A stretch of 64,000 bases of DNA from contig CM075346.1 in the NCBI GenBank assembly GCA_037693485.1, positions 123,864,001 through 123,928,000 of the forward strand. Reading direction: 5' to 3'. The position numbers and the translations under genes are program-made. Positions 10,227 through 20,200 of this stretch are shown here, piece after piece; positions within the stretch are counted from its first letter, which is position 1; every line of letters starts with the position of its first letter. This DNA comes from Kitagawia praeruptora (taxonomy: Eukaryota > Streptophyta > Magnoliopsida > Apiales > Apiaceae). The notes under the pieces were generated by a model. The model had not been told where the DNA came from and made no database searches. It worked only from the letters and a program-made list of their open reading frames with translations.

Positions 10227-11858
10227 TGAATAATTCCAAATAAACGATCTTGCAGCGAAGCTATTTGTTGCGAATGTTCTGTTTGGTCTGTTTGGTCTAA
10301 TTGCAAGCAACTCGATATTGTTTTTTCTTGTGGTTCTTAACTATCTGGAAGAAGTATTAATTCATGTACTTTTTGAGAAATACCATTTGAGTTACTTAGT
10401 TAGCAGGAGTCAAAGAAATTTGCGGAGCCATTTTAATGGTGGGTTGTTTATTAAGTCTGCTATGGGGACTGCTGCAATATACTGAAAGTTATTGTGATGG
10501 TCTTGCTGAGGGTTGTCTAAATCAAACGAAGAAAATTGAGGTGCCGATCGATAAGTGTGGTGCTGGGTTTGGTTATGTTCCACTTTGCTGGGTTCAATTC
10601 AAAGAAGAGTGAATTGCGCTATTTGGTATAGTTTGGTTGGTGTGGTAGTATAGTTAATTTTTCTCTCTTGTGGGAGAGTAGAAAGTTGATACTTTGGTAG
10701 TTTGGTGAGAGTTTGGAGATGTGTAGATGTGATGGAGTTTGTGCAGCGAATGAGAGGAAAATGTGTATGTATGCAGCGTTAGTATGTGCACTTATGGCTG
10801 TGAATTATTGTCACTGTGACTTGTGTATATGCTGTGAGTTAGACAGCGTATATAAGAGTAGAGAGCATCGATTGGAAGTATGTAGAGGCTGTGACGGATT
10901 GTTGCAGAGAGATTGATGGGCTGCTATTACTGAGTCATGTAATGTGCAGTCACTTGCTTCTGTGTGAAGACAAAGAAGAGTGAGTCCGTTTGCAGATGAA
11001 GAAGATAGTCGTATGGGCTTATTGAGTTTTGAAGTCACAGGTTCACGGGGTCGAGTTTCCATTGAACGCATTTTTCGGGATTGAATTTTACTGGAGGGTA
11101 ATTGTTGATTTTTCATCATGTTGCCTAAATCGACTCGTGAGATGTCAGGGTAGTGATTAGATTGTGATTTAATCACCCGATAGTGACTGGGGATAATGAT
11201 TCCCGAGGGAACGCCATGTGGGCGTGTTGAACCTTGTCGTGAGTATAGACAGGATGGAAGCCATATGGGCTGTGATGATCTTTCCGAAAGGGGGATGGAG
11301 AGTGTGCTGTGTGCGCACCAAGTCCCGGGAAAGTGTGAATTGCCGGACGAGAACAGAAACGTGCCAGTGGGCGCGCAGGAAGTCGTGCCAGTGGGCGCGC
11401 AGTAGTCGACGTGCCAGACGGGCACAGGTGTCGACGTGCCATACGAGCAAATATGCATTGCCCGTGTGAAGTGCCAGAGGGGTACACAAAGTTTAAAGTC
11501 AAATGGGCTGATGACGAGTTTAAGATTAAGGGGGAGAATGTTGGGATTAATCTTAACTCGGTAATTAGTTTGATTTGGTCGATTAGTTGTTAGAGTGATT
11601 TTAGGAGTGTGGGAAAATAAAGATAGCAATGGAGTTTATTTAGGAAGGTGAGTGATTTGTTTTTCCTAGTTTTTAGCCACTGAGTATGGGGGGTTTTCTT
11701 TTAAATAGCATCTTGTACTTTATTATTAATATTACGAAGAGAAGAGAATACAATGTAGTCCTTTAACGTGTTTCCGGTTTGTACATATTTGTTCTTATTT
11801 CTTGTTATTCATAGTTTAGTTTAATTATCTTTAATATCTTCAATATATAAATTTAACA
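10227..11858 (+). repeat. 5' LTR of the ferritin-carrying retrotransposon
   Basis: 1632 bp, TG...CA ended. It includes a GC-rich block at about 11355-11450 with CGTGCCAGTGGGCGCGCAG repeated twice and further CGTGCCA copies, unlike the AT-rich remainder. Long open frames on both strands here come from this block and recur in the other LTR. Compared with the 3' LTR it has an extra 9-base TCTGTTTGG repeat near 10283. Confidence 0.9.
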
Positions 11859-11870
11859 TGGTATCAGAGC
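11859..11870 (+). other. Primer-binding site, initiator Met-tRNA type
   Basis: TGGTATCAGAGC begins immediately after the LTR's CA end. It is complementary to the 3' end of plant initiator tRNA-Met, the usual primer for minus-strand synthesis in plant LTR elements. Confidence 0.9.
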
Positions 11871-12744
11871 CTCAGATCCTTGAGGCATATCAAATTGATT
11901 TTTGAGAAGAAGCCCGCTGAGAAAGTTCCGGCCACATCATATATATATGCAATCCGTTTTACAGCACACTCGAGCTACACACCAAGTTTTCGACAAAATG
12001 CATGAAAAGTTTTTTTTTTGGATTGTAAATGGTTGCTTGTCAAGATAAGTTTGTACAGAAGAGTTTTGCAGTGATGGAGCTTTAGTCGAAGATGCAGTCA
12101 GAAAGGGTTGAAGGAAGAGACGGAGCCTTGGTGGTTCCATTCAGGCGGGTCAGTTTTGTGGGCGACGGTGACGCCGTGGGGTGGAGTCACAGCGGACAAC
12201 AGCAAGAAGAGACGGATGGTTGTACGCATGTGCTTATGCTCTCTGTGTATGTTGGTTGATGTATGTGTACATATGTGAGTGTATATTGCTATTAACAGTT
12301 GATGCCCGGAGTTGGTGTTGTTTTTCGCTGAAGCTGATGTTTGGAGTGCTGTGTACGTGTATGTGTGGTGGCTACTGTTACGTGGTTGTTTTGGTAACAG
12401 CACAGTAGTGGTGGCGGTAGCAGTACAGAGCAGCGATGGAGAGGGTGAGATGAGGCTCATCAAAGAAAGAGGCATTGGCATTGGTGAGATGAAGGTGAGA
12501 CTGTTTGCAGGCAAGAGTCTGGAAGACAATGGCTGCAAGAAGCTGTTCTCGTTTAAGCATTAGATGAAGATTCAAAGAAGCTTGTGGTAGTACAGAAACT
12601 GCAGAGGAGGCGACGACGTGGAGACGTCGGAGAGACATGTTTTGATTAAGGGAGTGAGCTATGTTGGCAATCTAATCTAAACATGTGAATTATAGATTAA
12701 GGTAGTTGTTGATCGTGACGTCGGTGCCGTAGGACCTGATTGCA
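11871..12744. other. Internal region of the ferritin element, 5' portion, unidentified
   Basis: No gag domain or zinc knuckle can be found. Open frames on both strands (for example about 12100-12540) have biased, low-complexity composition and no recognisable family. The origin is unknown; it could be leader sequence of the element or further captured DNA. Confidence 0.4.
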
Positions 12745-13284
12745 CGACAAAAGCATTCGGATGATTGTGGGTCTGTTATCAACGAACAGAGCAATGTTGA
12801 ATACAACGTTTCATATGTTTATCATGCCTTGTATGCTTGCTTTGCCTTGTATGCTTGCTTTGATCGGGATAACGTTGCTCTCAAGGGATTGACCAAAATT
12901 TTCAAGGATTCAAGTGAAGAAGAAAGAGAGCATGCTGGAAAATTTATGCAGTATCAGAACAAACGAGGTAGAAAGGTGAAGTTGCAGTCTATTATAATAC
13001 CAATATCTGAGTCTGATAATGCTAAGAAAGGAGATGCTCTATATGCGATGGAGCCTGCGTTGTCTTTGGAGAAACTGACGAATGAAAAACTTCTGCACTT
13101 GCACGAGGTAGCAAGTCGAAACAATGACGTCCAACTGGTTGATTTTGTTGAAAGCGAGTTTCTGAGTGAGCAAGTGAAAGCAATCAAGAAGATGTCTTAA
13201 TATGTTGCTCAGCTGAGAAGAGTAGGCAAAGGACATGGAATTTGGCATTTCGATCAGATGCTTCTCAATAGAGCTGTTGCTTGA
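12745..13284 (+). pseudogene. Processed ferritin fragment inside an LTR retrotransposon
   Basis: The reading frame from 12745 encodes the ferritin-like four-helix region from RQKHSDDC through NVEYNVSYVYHA, DRDNVALKG, SSEEEREHA, KGDALYAME, LEKLTNEKL and DFVESEFL, then a premature TAA at 13198-13200. After the stop, YVAQLRRVGKGHG and WHFDQMLL continue in the same frame to a TGA at 13282. The segment is continuous although plant ferritin genes have several introns, so it derives from spliced mRNA. A tandem 18-base duplication repeats ALYACF. The family motif EEREHAEK reads EEREHAGK here, so a conserved acidic residue has changed. The transit peptide and first helix are absent. It is a dead copy of a plastid iron-storage protein. 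Confidence 0.92.
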
Positions 13285-13933
13285 TGCAGAACTTATTTCC
13301 GTCCTCTGTGTATTGTACACCATCTATAGTGATTATGGTTTTGGTGTTGAACATTTAAAAGTTCTGACGTGGTTAGTTGCAGAACCGGTGTTATTGATAG
13401 ATTGCATCAGGTTTTTTATTGTCAAGAAATGAGGTTGGTTGGTTGTCGGGTAAAAAATGTGTTCCAGATGGGTAATTTTGCGAGGTTTTTCATAATTTGC
13501 ATCCAGGGAGGCAATTGAGTTTAGTGTTTCAGCTGGACATTTAAACTCTATTTAATCGTTTAGTCAGATTTTTTTTGGAGATGCCTAAGCGGATTTCAAG
13601 TAAATTACGATGAGTAATGATTAATATTTGGGTTAAGTATGGTTTGCTGGGCTCAAAGTTTTGGTGGAGTTACTTAAATAATTGTTGGTGTAAAACTTGA
13701 TGAAAAGCTGGTGGTTTTTACTGTTTCTGCTCCGGGACTCCTAAGGGCCATGGCTTTCTTATTTTTTCTGTGGTTGTAATGTCATCTGTGGGTGGGTTTG
13801 CAAGTATGTTCTCCGTAGAGGTGTCGTTAGGCTGGAGATTCTGTTGGGTGCAGGTCTGTCTTCTGGAGGTATGAGACTATGCAAGTGTTTTATAAAGGCT
13901 TAGTTTGTAAGCGTTTGTGAGCAGTTTTGAGGG
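13285..13933. other. Internal region of the ferritin element, 3' portion
   Basis: Non-coding as far as I can see. The first part may be the 3' untranslated region of the ferritin transcript. The region ends in GCAGTTTTGAGGG, a weak purine-rich stretch where the polypurine tract is expected, directly before the 3' LTR. Confidence 0.4.
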
Positions 13934-15555
13934 TGAATAATTCCAAATAAAAGATCTTGCAGCGAAGCTATTTGTTGCGAATGTTCTGTTTGGTCTAATT
14001 GCAAGCAACTCGATATTGTTTTTTCTTGTGGTTCTTAACTATCTAGAAGAAGTATTAATTCATGTATTTTTTGAGAAATACCATTTGAGTTACTTAGTTA
14101 GCAGGAGTCAAAGAAATTTGCGGAGCCATTTTAATGGTGGGTTGTTTATTAAGTCTGCTATGGGGACTGCTGCAATATACTGAAAGTTGTTGTGATGGTC
14201 TTGCTGAGGGTTGTCTAAATCAAACGAAGAAAATTGAGGTGCCGATCGATAAGTGTGGTGTTGGGTTTGGTTATTGTTCCACTTTGCTGGGTTCAATTCA
14301 AAGAAGAGTGAATTGCGCTATTTGGTATAGTTTGGTTGTTGTGGTAGTATAGTTAATTTTTCTCTCTTGTGGGAGAGTAGAAAGTTGATACTTTGGTAGT
14401 TTGGTGAGAGTTTGGAGATGTGTAGGTGTGATGGAGTTTGTGCAGAGAATGAGAGGAAAATGTGTATGTATGCAGCATTAGTATGTGCACTTGTGGCTGT
14501 GAATTATTGTCACTATGACTTGTGTATATGCTGTGAGTTAGACAGCGTATATAAGAGTAGAGAGCATCGATTGGAAGTATGTAGAGGCTGTGACGGATTG
14601 TTGCAGAGAGATTGATGGGCTGCTGTTACTGAGTCATGTAATGTGCAGTCACTTGCTTCTGTGTGAAGACAAAGAAGAGTGAGTCCGTTTGCAGATGAAG
14701 AAGGTAGTCGTATGGGCTTATTGAGTTTTGAAGTCACAGGTTCACGGGGTCGAGTTTCCATTGAAGGCATTTTTCGAGATTGAATTTTGCTGGGGGGGGG
14801 TAATTGTTGATTTTTCATCATGTTGCCTAAATCGACTCGTGAGGTGTCAGGGTAGTGATTAGATTGTGATTTAATCACCCGATAGTGACTGGGGATAATG
14901 ATTCCCGATGGAACGCCATGTGGGCGTGTTGAACCTTGTCGTGAGTATAGACAGGATGGAAGCCATATGGGTTGTGATGATCTTTCCAAAAGGGGGATGG
15001 AGAGTGTTATGTGTGCGCACCAAGTCCCGGGCAAGTGTGAATTGCCGGACGGGAACAGAAACGTGCCAGTGGGCGCGCAGGAAGTCGTGCCAGTGGGCGC
15101 GCAGTAGTCGACGTGCCAGACGGGCACAGGTGTCGACGTGCCATACGAGCAAATATGCATTGCCCGTGTGAAGTGCCAGAGGGGTACACAAAGTTTAATG
15201 TCAAATGGGATGATGACGAGTTTAAGATTAAGGGAGAGAATGTTGGGATTAATCTTAACTCGGTAATTAGTTTGATTTGGTCGATTAGTTGTTAGAGTGA
15301 TTTTAGGAGTGTGGGAAAATAAAGATAGCAGTGGAGTTTATTTAGGAAGGTGAGTGATTTGTTTTTCCTAATTTTTAGCCACTGAGTATGGGGAGTTTTC
15401 TTTTAAATAGCGTACTTTATTATTAATATTACGAATAGAAGAGAATACAATGTAGTCCTTTAACGTGTTTCCGGTTTGTACATATTTGTTCATATTTCTT
15501 GTTATTCATAGTTTAGTTTAATTATCTTTAATATCTTCAATATATAAATTTAACA
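13934..15555 (+). repeat. 3' LTR of the ferritin-carrying retrotransposon
   Basis: 1622 bp, same TG...CA ends and the same GC-rich CGTGCCA block (about 15060-15150) as the 5' LTR. It has a run of nine G residues near 14793 that is shorter in the other copy. Confidence 0.9.
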
Positions 15556-15661
15556 TCCGAGAGTTCGATAATCGAATGGGCCGATCATTTTTAGACTAAA
15601 TTACCCATGCTCTCTGTCCTATATATCTTTAATTTTCATGGTGTTAAAATCTCCATCTTAT

Positions 15662-15948
15662 ATTCTTCTTGGTTCTGGTACTGCAGGCTGTTAGAAATGT
15701 CACCACTATGCAATCTGTTTTTGGAGGAATCGAATTGTGGAAGATTTCAAACTGCTGCTACATTCTCTGGATAATGTATAGCTACATTATGTTAAACGAT
15801 CCGCTAATCGTGTCACTCATCACATTGTTAGAGCTTCACGTTTACATGCTGATTGTATATTCCTGGGATCTAATATTCCTGCTGATATCTTGTCATGTAT
15901 TGAGACCTATATGGCCTAGTTTGATGAAAATTTTCAATTAAAAAAAAG
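15662..15948 (+). mobile_element. 5'-truncated LINE with RNase H remnant
   Basis: Flanked by a 12-base target duplication TCTCCATCTTAT (15650-15661 and 15949-15960) and ending in a short A-run. Reading the plus strand with one frame change gives an RNase H-like tail: QAVRNVTTMQS, then VEDFKLLLHSL, then VKRSANRVTHHIVRASRLHA, as at the C-terminus of plant L1-type LINEs and related RNase H proteins. A stop interrupts the second part. It is a short dead insertion. Confidence 0.75.
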
Positions 15949-15960
15949 TCTCCATCTTAT

Positions 15961-16584
15961 CTTCCTCTTTAGTTCCACTTGTCCGTATTACATTTTATAC
16001 TACTAATGAAGAGAAAATCGACCACTCCTCAATCCTTCAGCAAAGGAGAACATTCTGAAGAATACAATTAGTACTAAATACTTTTGTACCCAAGCTTCAG
16101 GATTTCAGAGAAGCATTCTTTTAAAAAGTCTGGGAGATCAAGTTTAGAATCTGTGTCAGCTTGATGTCAAGTATATTAATTGGGATATTTATATGCGCCA
16201 CACTTGTACTACTCCTTTTTGCACCTACAGACTATGTTAACTCGGTTGGAAGTGTCTTACATGAATAAATGTCCATGTATCGGACTTGACAATATTTTGA
16301 AAAATGTACATCTTTTTAGCCTAAAATATGTGTCCTAGTCCGAACGTTCGTGTCAGAGAATCGCGTGTCAGACACGGGTACTCAAGGTAAAATGAAGAGT
16401 CCGAGTAACATGGACTACGGAGCACAAGTAACTCAGCTTTATGCAAATTGCATGAATCAAACCGTACCCATCTTTAAAATATATGAATCTGTAATTATTA
16501 AGTTTCTAATCATATGGCATCAAGATCGTGAGCAACGTATGGTAAAAAAATTGGCGTGGTTTCTGATCTTTGATATCCATGCAG
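15961..16584. other. 5' flank and presumed intron of the ankyrin/PGG pseudogene
   Basis: No first exon like that at 41469 of the better copy could be recognised, so exon 1 may be lost or diverged. Just before 16585 the sequence TTTGATATCCATGCAG matches the intron end TTTGATATTAATGCAG of the other copy, fixing the exon-2 acceptor. Confidence 0.5.
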
Positions 16585-16676
16585 ATGAACAAAGAGAAAA
16601 CTACAACAAAATATGCGTTCCTCTAAACAATGCTGCCCTCAGAGGTGACTGGAATGCTGCTGAAAAAATAATACTA

Positions 16677-17208
16677 TGTTGGATATTTTAGTGTAATTGG
16701 ATTGGCTAGTTGATCAATGTAATCGTAATGTTACATCGAACAAGTCGGGAGAATGCGGAGTGCATGCTCTGTTCGAGTTCGTTATGATTTGATTTTAGAA
16801 TTATTGCTTATGAGACATGTCTATTGGCATCAAACACATCTGTTAGAATGAGATGTGTCTATTGGAAAAGACACATCTTGAGGTGTGTCTATTGGAAAAG
16901 ACACATCTTGAGGTGTGTCTATTGGCATTGGACATGATTGTTGGAAATGAGATGTGTCTATTGGAAAAGACACATCTTGAGGTGTGTCTATTGGCAAAAG
17001 ACACATCTGTTGACATCTATAAATAGGTGTGGCATTGATCATTTTACACAGAGGTTCATTTTGAAATACACAGCAAAATACATTCTCTCTTCTTGCAGAT
17101 TTTCTGATTTTATCCGATTGAATTATTTGGGTGAACCACAAATAACTTCAATCTGAAAGTGTTCACACGACTTCAGAAAAATCCAAGTTATCACCCAACT
17201 CCCCAACA
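16677..17208 (+). repeat. Copia LTR 1
   Basis: Starts TGTTGGATATTTTAG and ends CTCCCCAACA. U3 holds repeated hairpin units AGATGTGTCTATTGG / AGACACATCT at 16849-17008, followed by a TATA box. This copy has GATTTTAGAA and GACATGATTG where LTR 2 and LTR 3 have GATTTCAGAA and GACATGACTG. Confidence 0.95.
16818..17026 (+). promoter_or_regulatory. Copia U3 promoter: repeated CCAAT-type units and TATA box
   Basis: The unit TGTGTCTATTGG recurs about six times upstream of TCTATAAATAGG (TATA box 17017-17026). ATTGG is the reverse of the CCAAT box, and each unit's AGATGTGTCT pairs with a following AGACACATCT. Tandem repeats upstream of the TATA box are typical enhancer architecture of Tnt1-like elements. 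The same block is present in all three LTRs. Function is inferred. Confidence 0.6.
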
Positions 17209-17235
17209 AAGATTGAAGTTATCTATTTTCTGAAG

Positions 17236-20200
17236 ATGGCAAACTCAGAATCTGCAAGAGACATGACAAGCAAGTTTGCAAAGTTGGACAAGTTTGAGGG
17301 TCAGGATTTTAGAAGATGGCAAAAGAAGATGCATTTTCTATTGACAACGCTGAAGGTTGTATATGTTTTGAGTACCCCCATTCCAGAAGTGGTTGAGGAT
17401 GAAACCGCTGAACAAACAAGGAGGCGTTGCAAATGGGAAAACGCTGATTACATCTGCCGCGGTCACATCTTAAACGGTATGTCTGATTCCCTTTTCGATG
17501 TATATCAAAATGTTGAGTCAGCGAAAGAATTGTGGGATTCTCTTGAATCCAAATACATGGCAGAAGATGCTTCTAGTAAGAAGTTTCTGGTCAGTAATTT
17601 TATGAATTACAAAATGGTCGACTCTAGACCTGTGATGGAACAATACAATGAATTGTTAAGAATTCTGGGTCAGTTTGCCCAACACAATCTGAAGATGGAT
17701 GAATCTATCTCAGTTTCTGGTATTATAGACAAACTACCACCATCATGGAAGGATTTTAAACACTCCTTGAAACATAACAAAGAGGATATGACTCTGGTTC
17801 AACTTGGAAGTCACTTTAGAATTGAAGAGGCTTTGAGGACTCAAGAAATTGAGAATAATCCTAAGGGCAAGAACCAAGTCGGTAACTCTTCTGTGAATAT
17901 GGTTGAAGATGGTGGATCTTCAAAGAATTCTAAGTATGGCAAGGGTGATAAACGAAAGTTTAAAGGAAACAACAACAATTCTTCCAATAAAAGGCCTAAG
18001 ATGGCATGTTGGAAGTGTGGCAAACCTGGACATTTCAAGAAGGATTGTCGGGTTGGTAAAGGCAAGCAAGAAAAGCAAAATGCTGGTCCAAGTGGATCCA
18101 AGGATCCAGAAATGCAACAAGGTCAGATTTTAATGCAAAATTGTAATTCTAGTCAGAATTATGTGTCACTAATATCTGAAGCATTTTATGTGCAGGATGA
18201 CAATGTTGCTTGGTGGATTGATTCAGGAGCAACGAGTCATGTATGCAAAGATCTTCGTTGGTTCATAGACTTTCAACCAATCGAAGATGGATCTATCTTA
18301 AAGATGGGAAATGTTGCAACTGAACCGATCAAAGGACTAGGAAATGTCAAGATAGTTTTTACTTCTGGAAAATGTATATTGTTAAATAAAGTGTTGTATG
18401 TTCCTGGGATTCGTAAAAATCTCTTGTCTGGTGTTGTATTGAACAATTGTGGATATAAACAAGTTTATGAAAGTGACAAATATATATTGTCAAAACATGG
18501 CTCTTTTGTTGGCTTTGGCTATTTGTGTAATGGCATGTTTATGTTGAATGTAAATACTCCATTTATTGATGAATCTGCTTGCATGGCTTCTACTAGTACT
18601 AGCAATAATTTGAACAAACCAGAATTATGGCATGCTAGACTAGGACATGTACATTACAAAAGAATAAAGGATATGTCAAAAATGAGTCTCATACCTGCTA
18701 TTGATTTAGACAATGAAAAATGCAAAACATGCATGTTAACAAAGATAACAAGAAAGCCCTTTACGGAGGTTAATAGGGTGTCTGATGTTTTAGAATTAAT
18801 ACATAGTGATTTGTGTGATTTCCATTCTACACCATCATTAGGAAATAAAAAGTATGTAGTTACTTTTATTGATGATGCTACTAGATATTGCTATGTATAT
18901 TTATTGCATGCTAAGGATGAAGCTCTTGACTTCTTTAAAATTTATAAAGAAGAAGTAGAGCTACATCAGAGTACCATGATTAAAAATCTACGTACTGATA
19001 GAGGAGGTGAGTATTATGATCCGGTTTATTTTCAATCTACTGGTATAATACATCAAACCACGGCTCCTTATACACCACAGCAAAATGGTGTGGCAGAGCG
19101 AAAGAATAGGACTTTGAAAGAAATGGTTAATTCCTTGTTATCCTACTCGGGTTTGAGTGAGGGATTTTGGGGTGAGGCTATGTTGACAGCCTGTCACTTA
19201 TTGAATCGAATTCCTAGTAAGAGGAATAAGATTACCCCATATGAACTTTGGTATAAAGAGTCACCAAAATTGAGTTTTCTGAGAGTTTGGGGATGTAGAG
19301 CAGTTGTAAGACTCACTGAACCCAAAAGAAGAAACTTGGGTGAACGAGGTATAGATTGCATATTTGTTGGCTATGCTGAGCATTCCATAGCATATAGATT
19401 CTATGTGTTAGAATCTAATGACTATGTATCTGTGAACTCAATTATCGAGTCAAGAGATGCTATATTTGATGAAAACAGATTTACATCTATACCTAGACCA
19501 AGGGACATGCTTCAGATTTCTTCTAGTAGGAACTCGGTTTCTACTGAAGATGTGAATGGACCGTCTGAACCAAGGAGAAGCACTAGAGCTAGAAAAGCAA
19601 AGTCTTTTGGAGATGACTTTCATCTTTATCTAGTAGAAGGCTCTAGAGATGAAATTGAATATCAATACCAATATTGTTTTGTTATTGAGGAGGATCCAAA
19701 TACTTTTAGCGAAGCTATGAAATCTAGGGATGTTGCATTCTGGAAAGAAGCTATCCAAGATGAAATGGATTCTATCATGAATAACAATACTTGGGAATTG
19801 AGTGATCTGCCCCCTGGCTGTAAAGCGTTGGGAAACAGATGGATCTTCAAAAGGAAAATGAAGGTGGACGGTACCATAGATAAGTTTAAAGCCAGATTGG
19901 TAATCCAAGGTTTTAGACAAAAAGAAGGGATTGATTATTTTTATACCTATGCTCCTGTTGCTAGAACCTCCACTATTAGGTTGTTAATAGCACTTGCTGC
20001 TATACACAATCTTGTCATTCACCAAATGGATGTGAAAACTGCATTCTTGAATGGTGAATTAGATGAAGAGATTTATATGAAACAACCCGAAGGGTTTGTA
20101 ATGCCTGGTTGTGAGAACAAGGTGTGTAAATTGAAGAAATCAATTTATGGTCCGAAACAAGCACCGAAGGATTGGCATGATAAATTTGATACTGTAGTCT

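Larger units (their letters stand above)
10227..15555 (+). mobile_element. Non-autonomous LTR retrotransposon carrying a ferritin cDNA fragment
   Basis: Two long repeats, 10227-11858 and 13934-15555, both begin TGAATAATTCC and end TTTAACA. The first is followed directly by TGGTATCAGAGC, the standard plant primer-binding site for initiator Met-tRNA, which sets the plus orientation. The 2.07-kb internal region has no gag, protease, integrase or reverse transcriptase, so the element depended on another for movement. Instead it holds an intronless ferritin segment at 12745-13284. The LTRs differ by roughly 2 percent plus small indels. No matching 5-base target duplication is found (TACAA left, TCCGA right), so the flanks may have been rearranged. 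Confidence 0.9.

Noticed and set aside
10811..11629. Long minus-strand frame (272 codons) and its partner at 14513-15160
   Set aside because: Both lie wholly inside the two LTRs, have odd repetitive composition (GTSTPVPVWH, CAPTGT) produced by the GC-rich CGTGCCA block, and match no family.
12098..12638. Overlapping frames on both strands upstream of the ferritin segment
   Set aside because: Low-complexity composition and several overlapping frames on both strands; no domain seen.
10222..15560. A 5-base target duplication for the ferritin element
   Set aside because: TACAA on the left and TCCGA on the right do not match, so no duplication is claimed.
16830..17141. Minus-strand 103-codon frame in each Copia LTR
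   Set aside because: Translation of the TGTGTCTATTGG repeats (PIDTPQDVSF repeated); a by-product of the promoter repeats.
19630..19920. Minus-strand frames within the Copia bodies (also 17841-18101, 22931-23191, 24720-25010)
   Set aside because: Antisense shadows of the gag-pol frame, identical in both copies for that reason.
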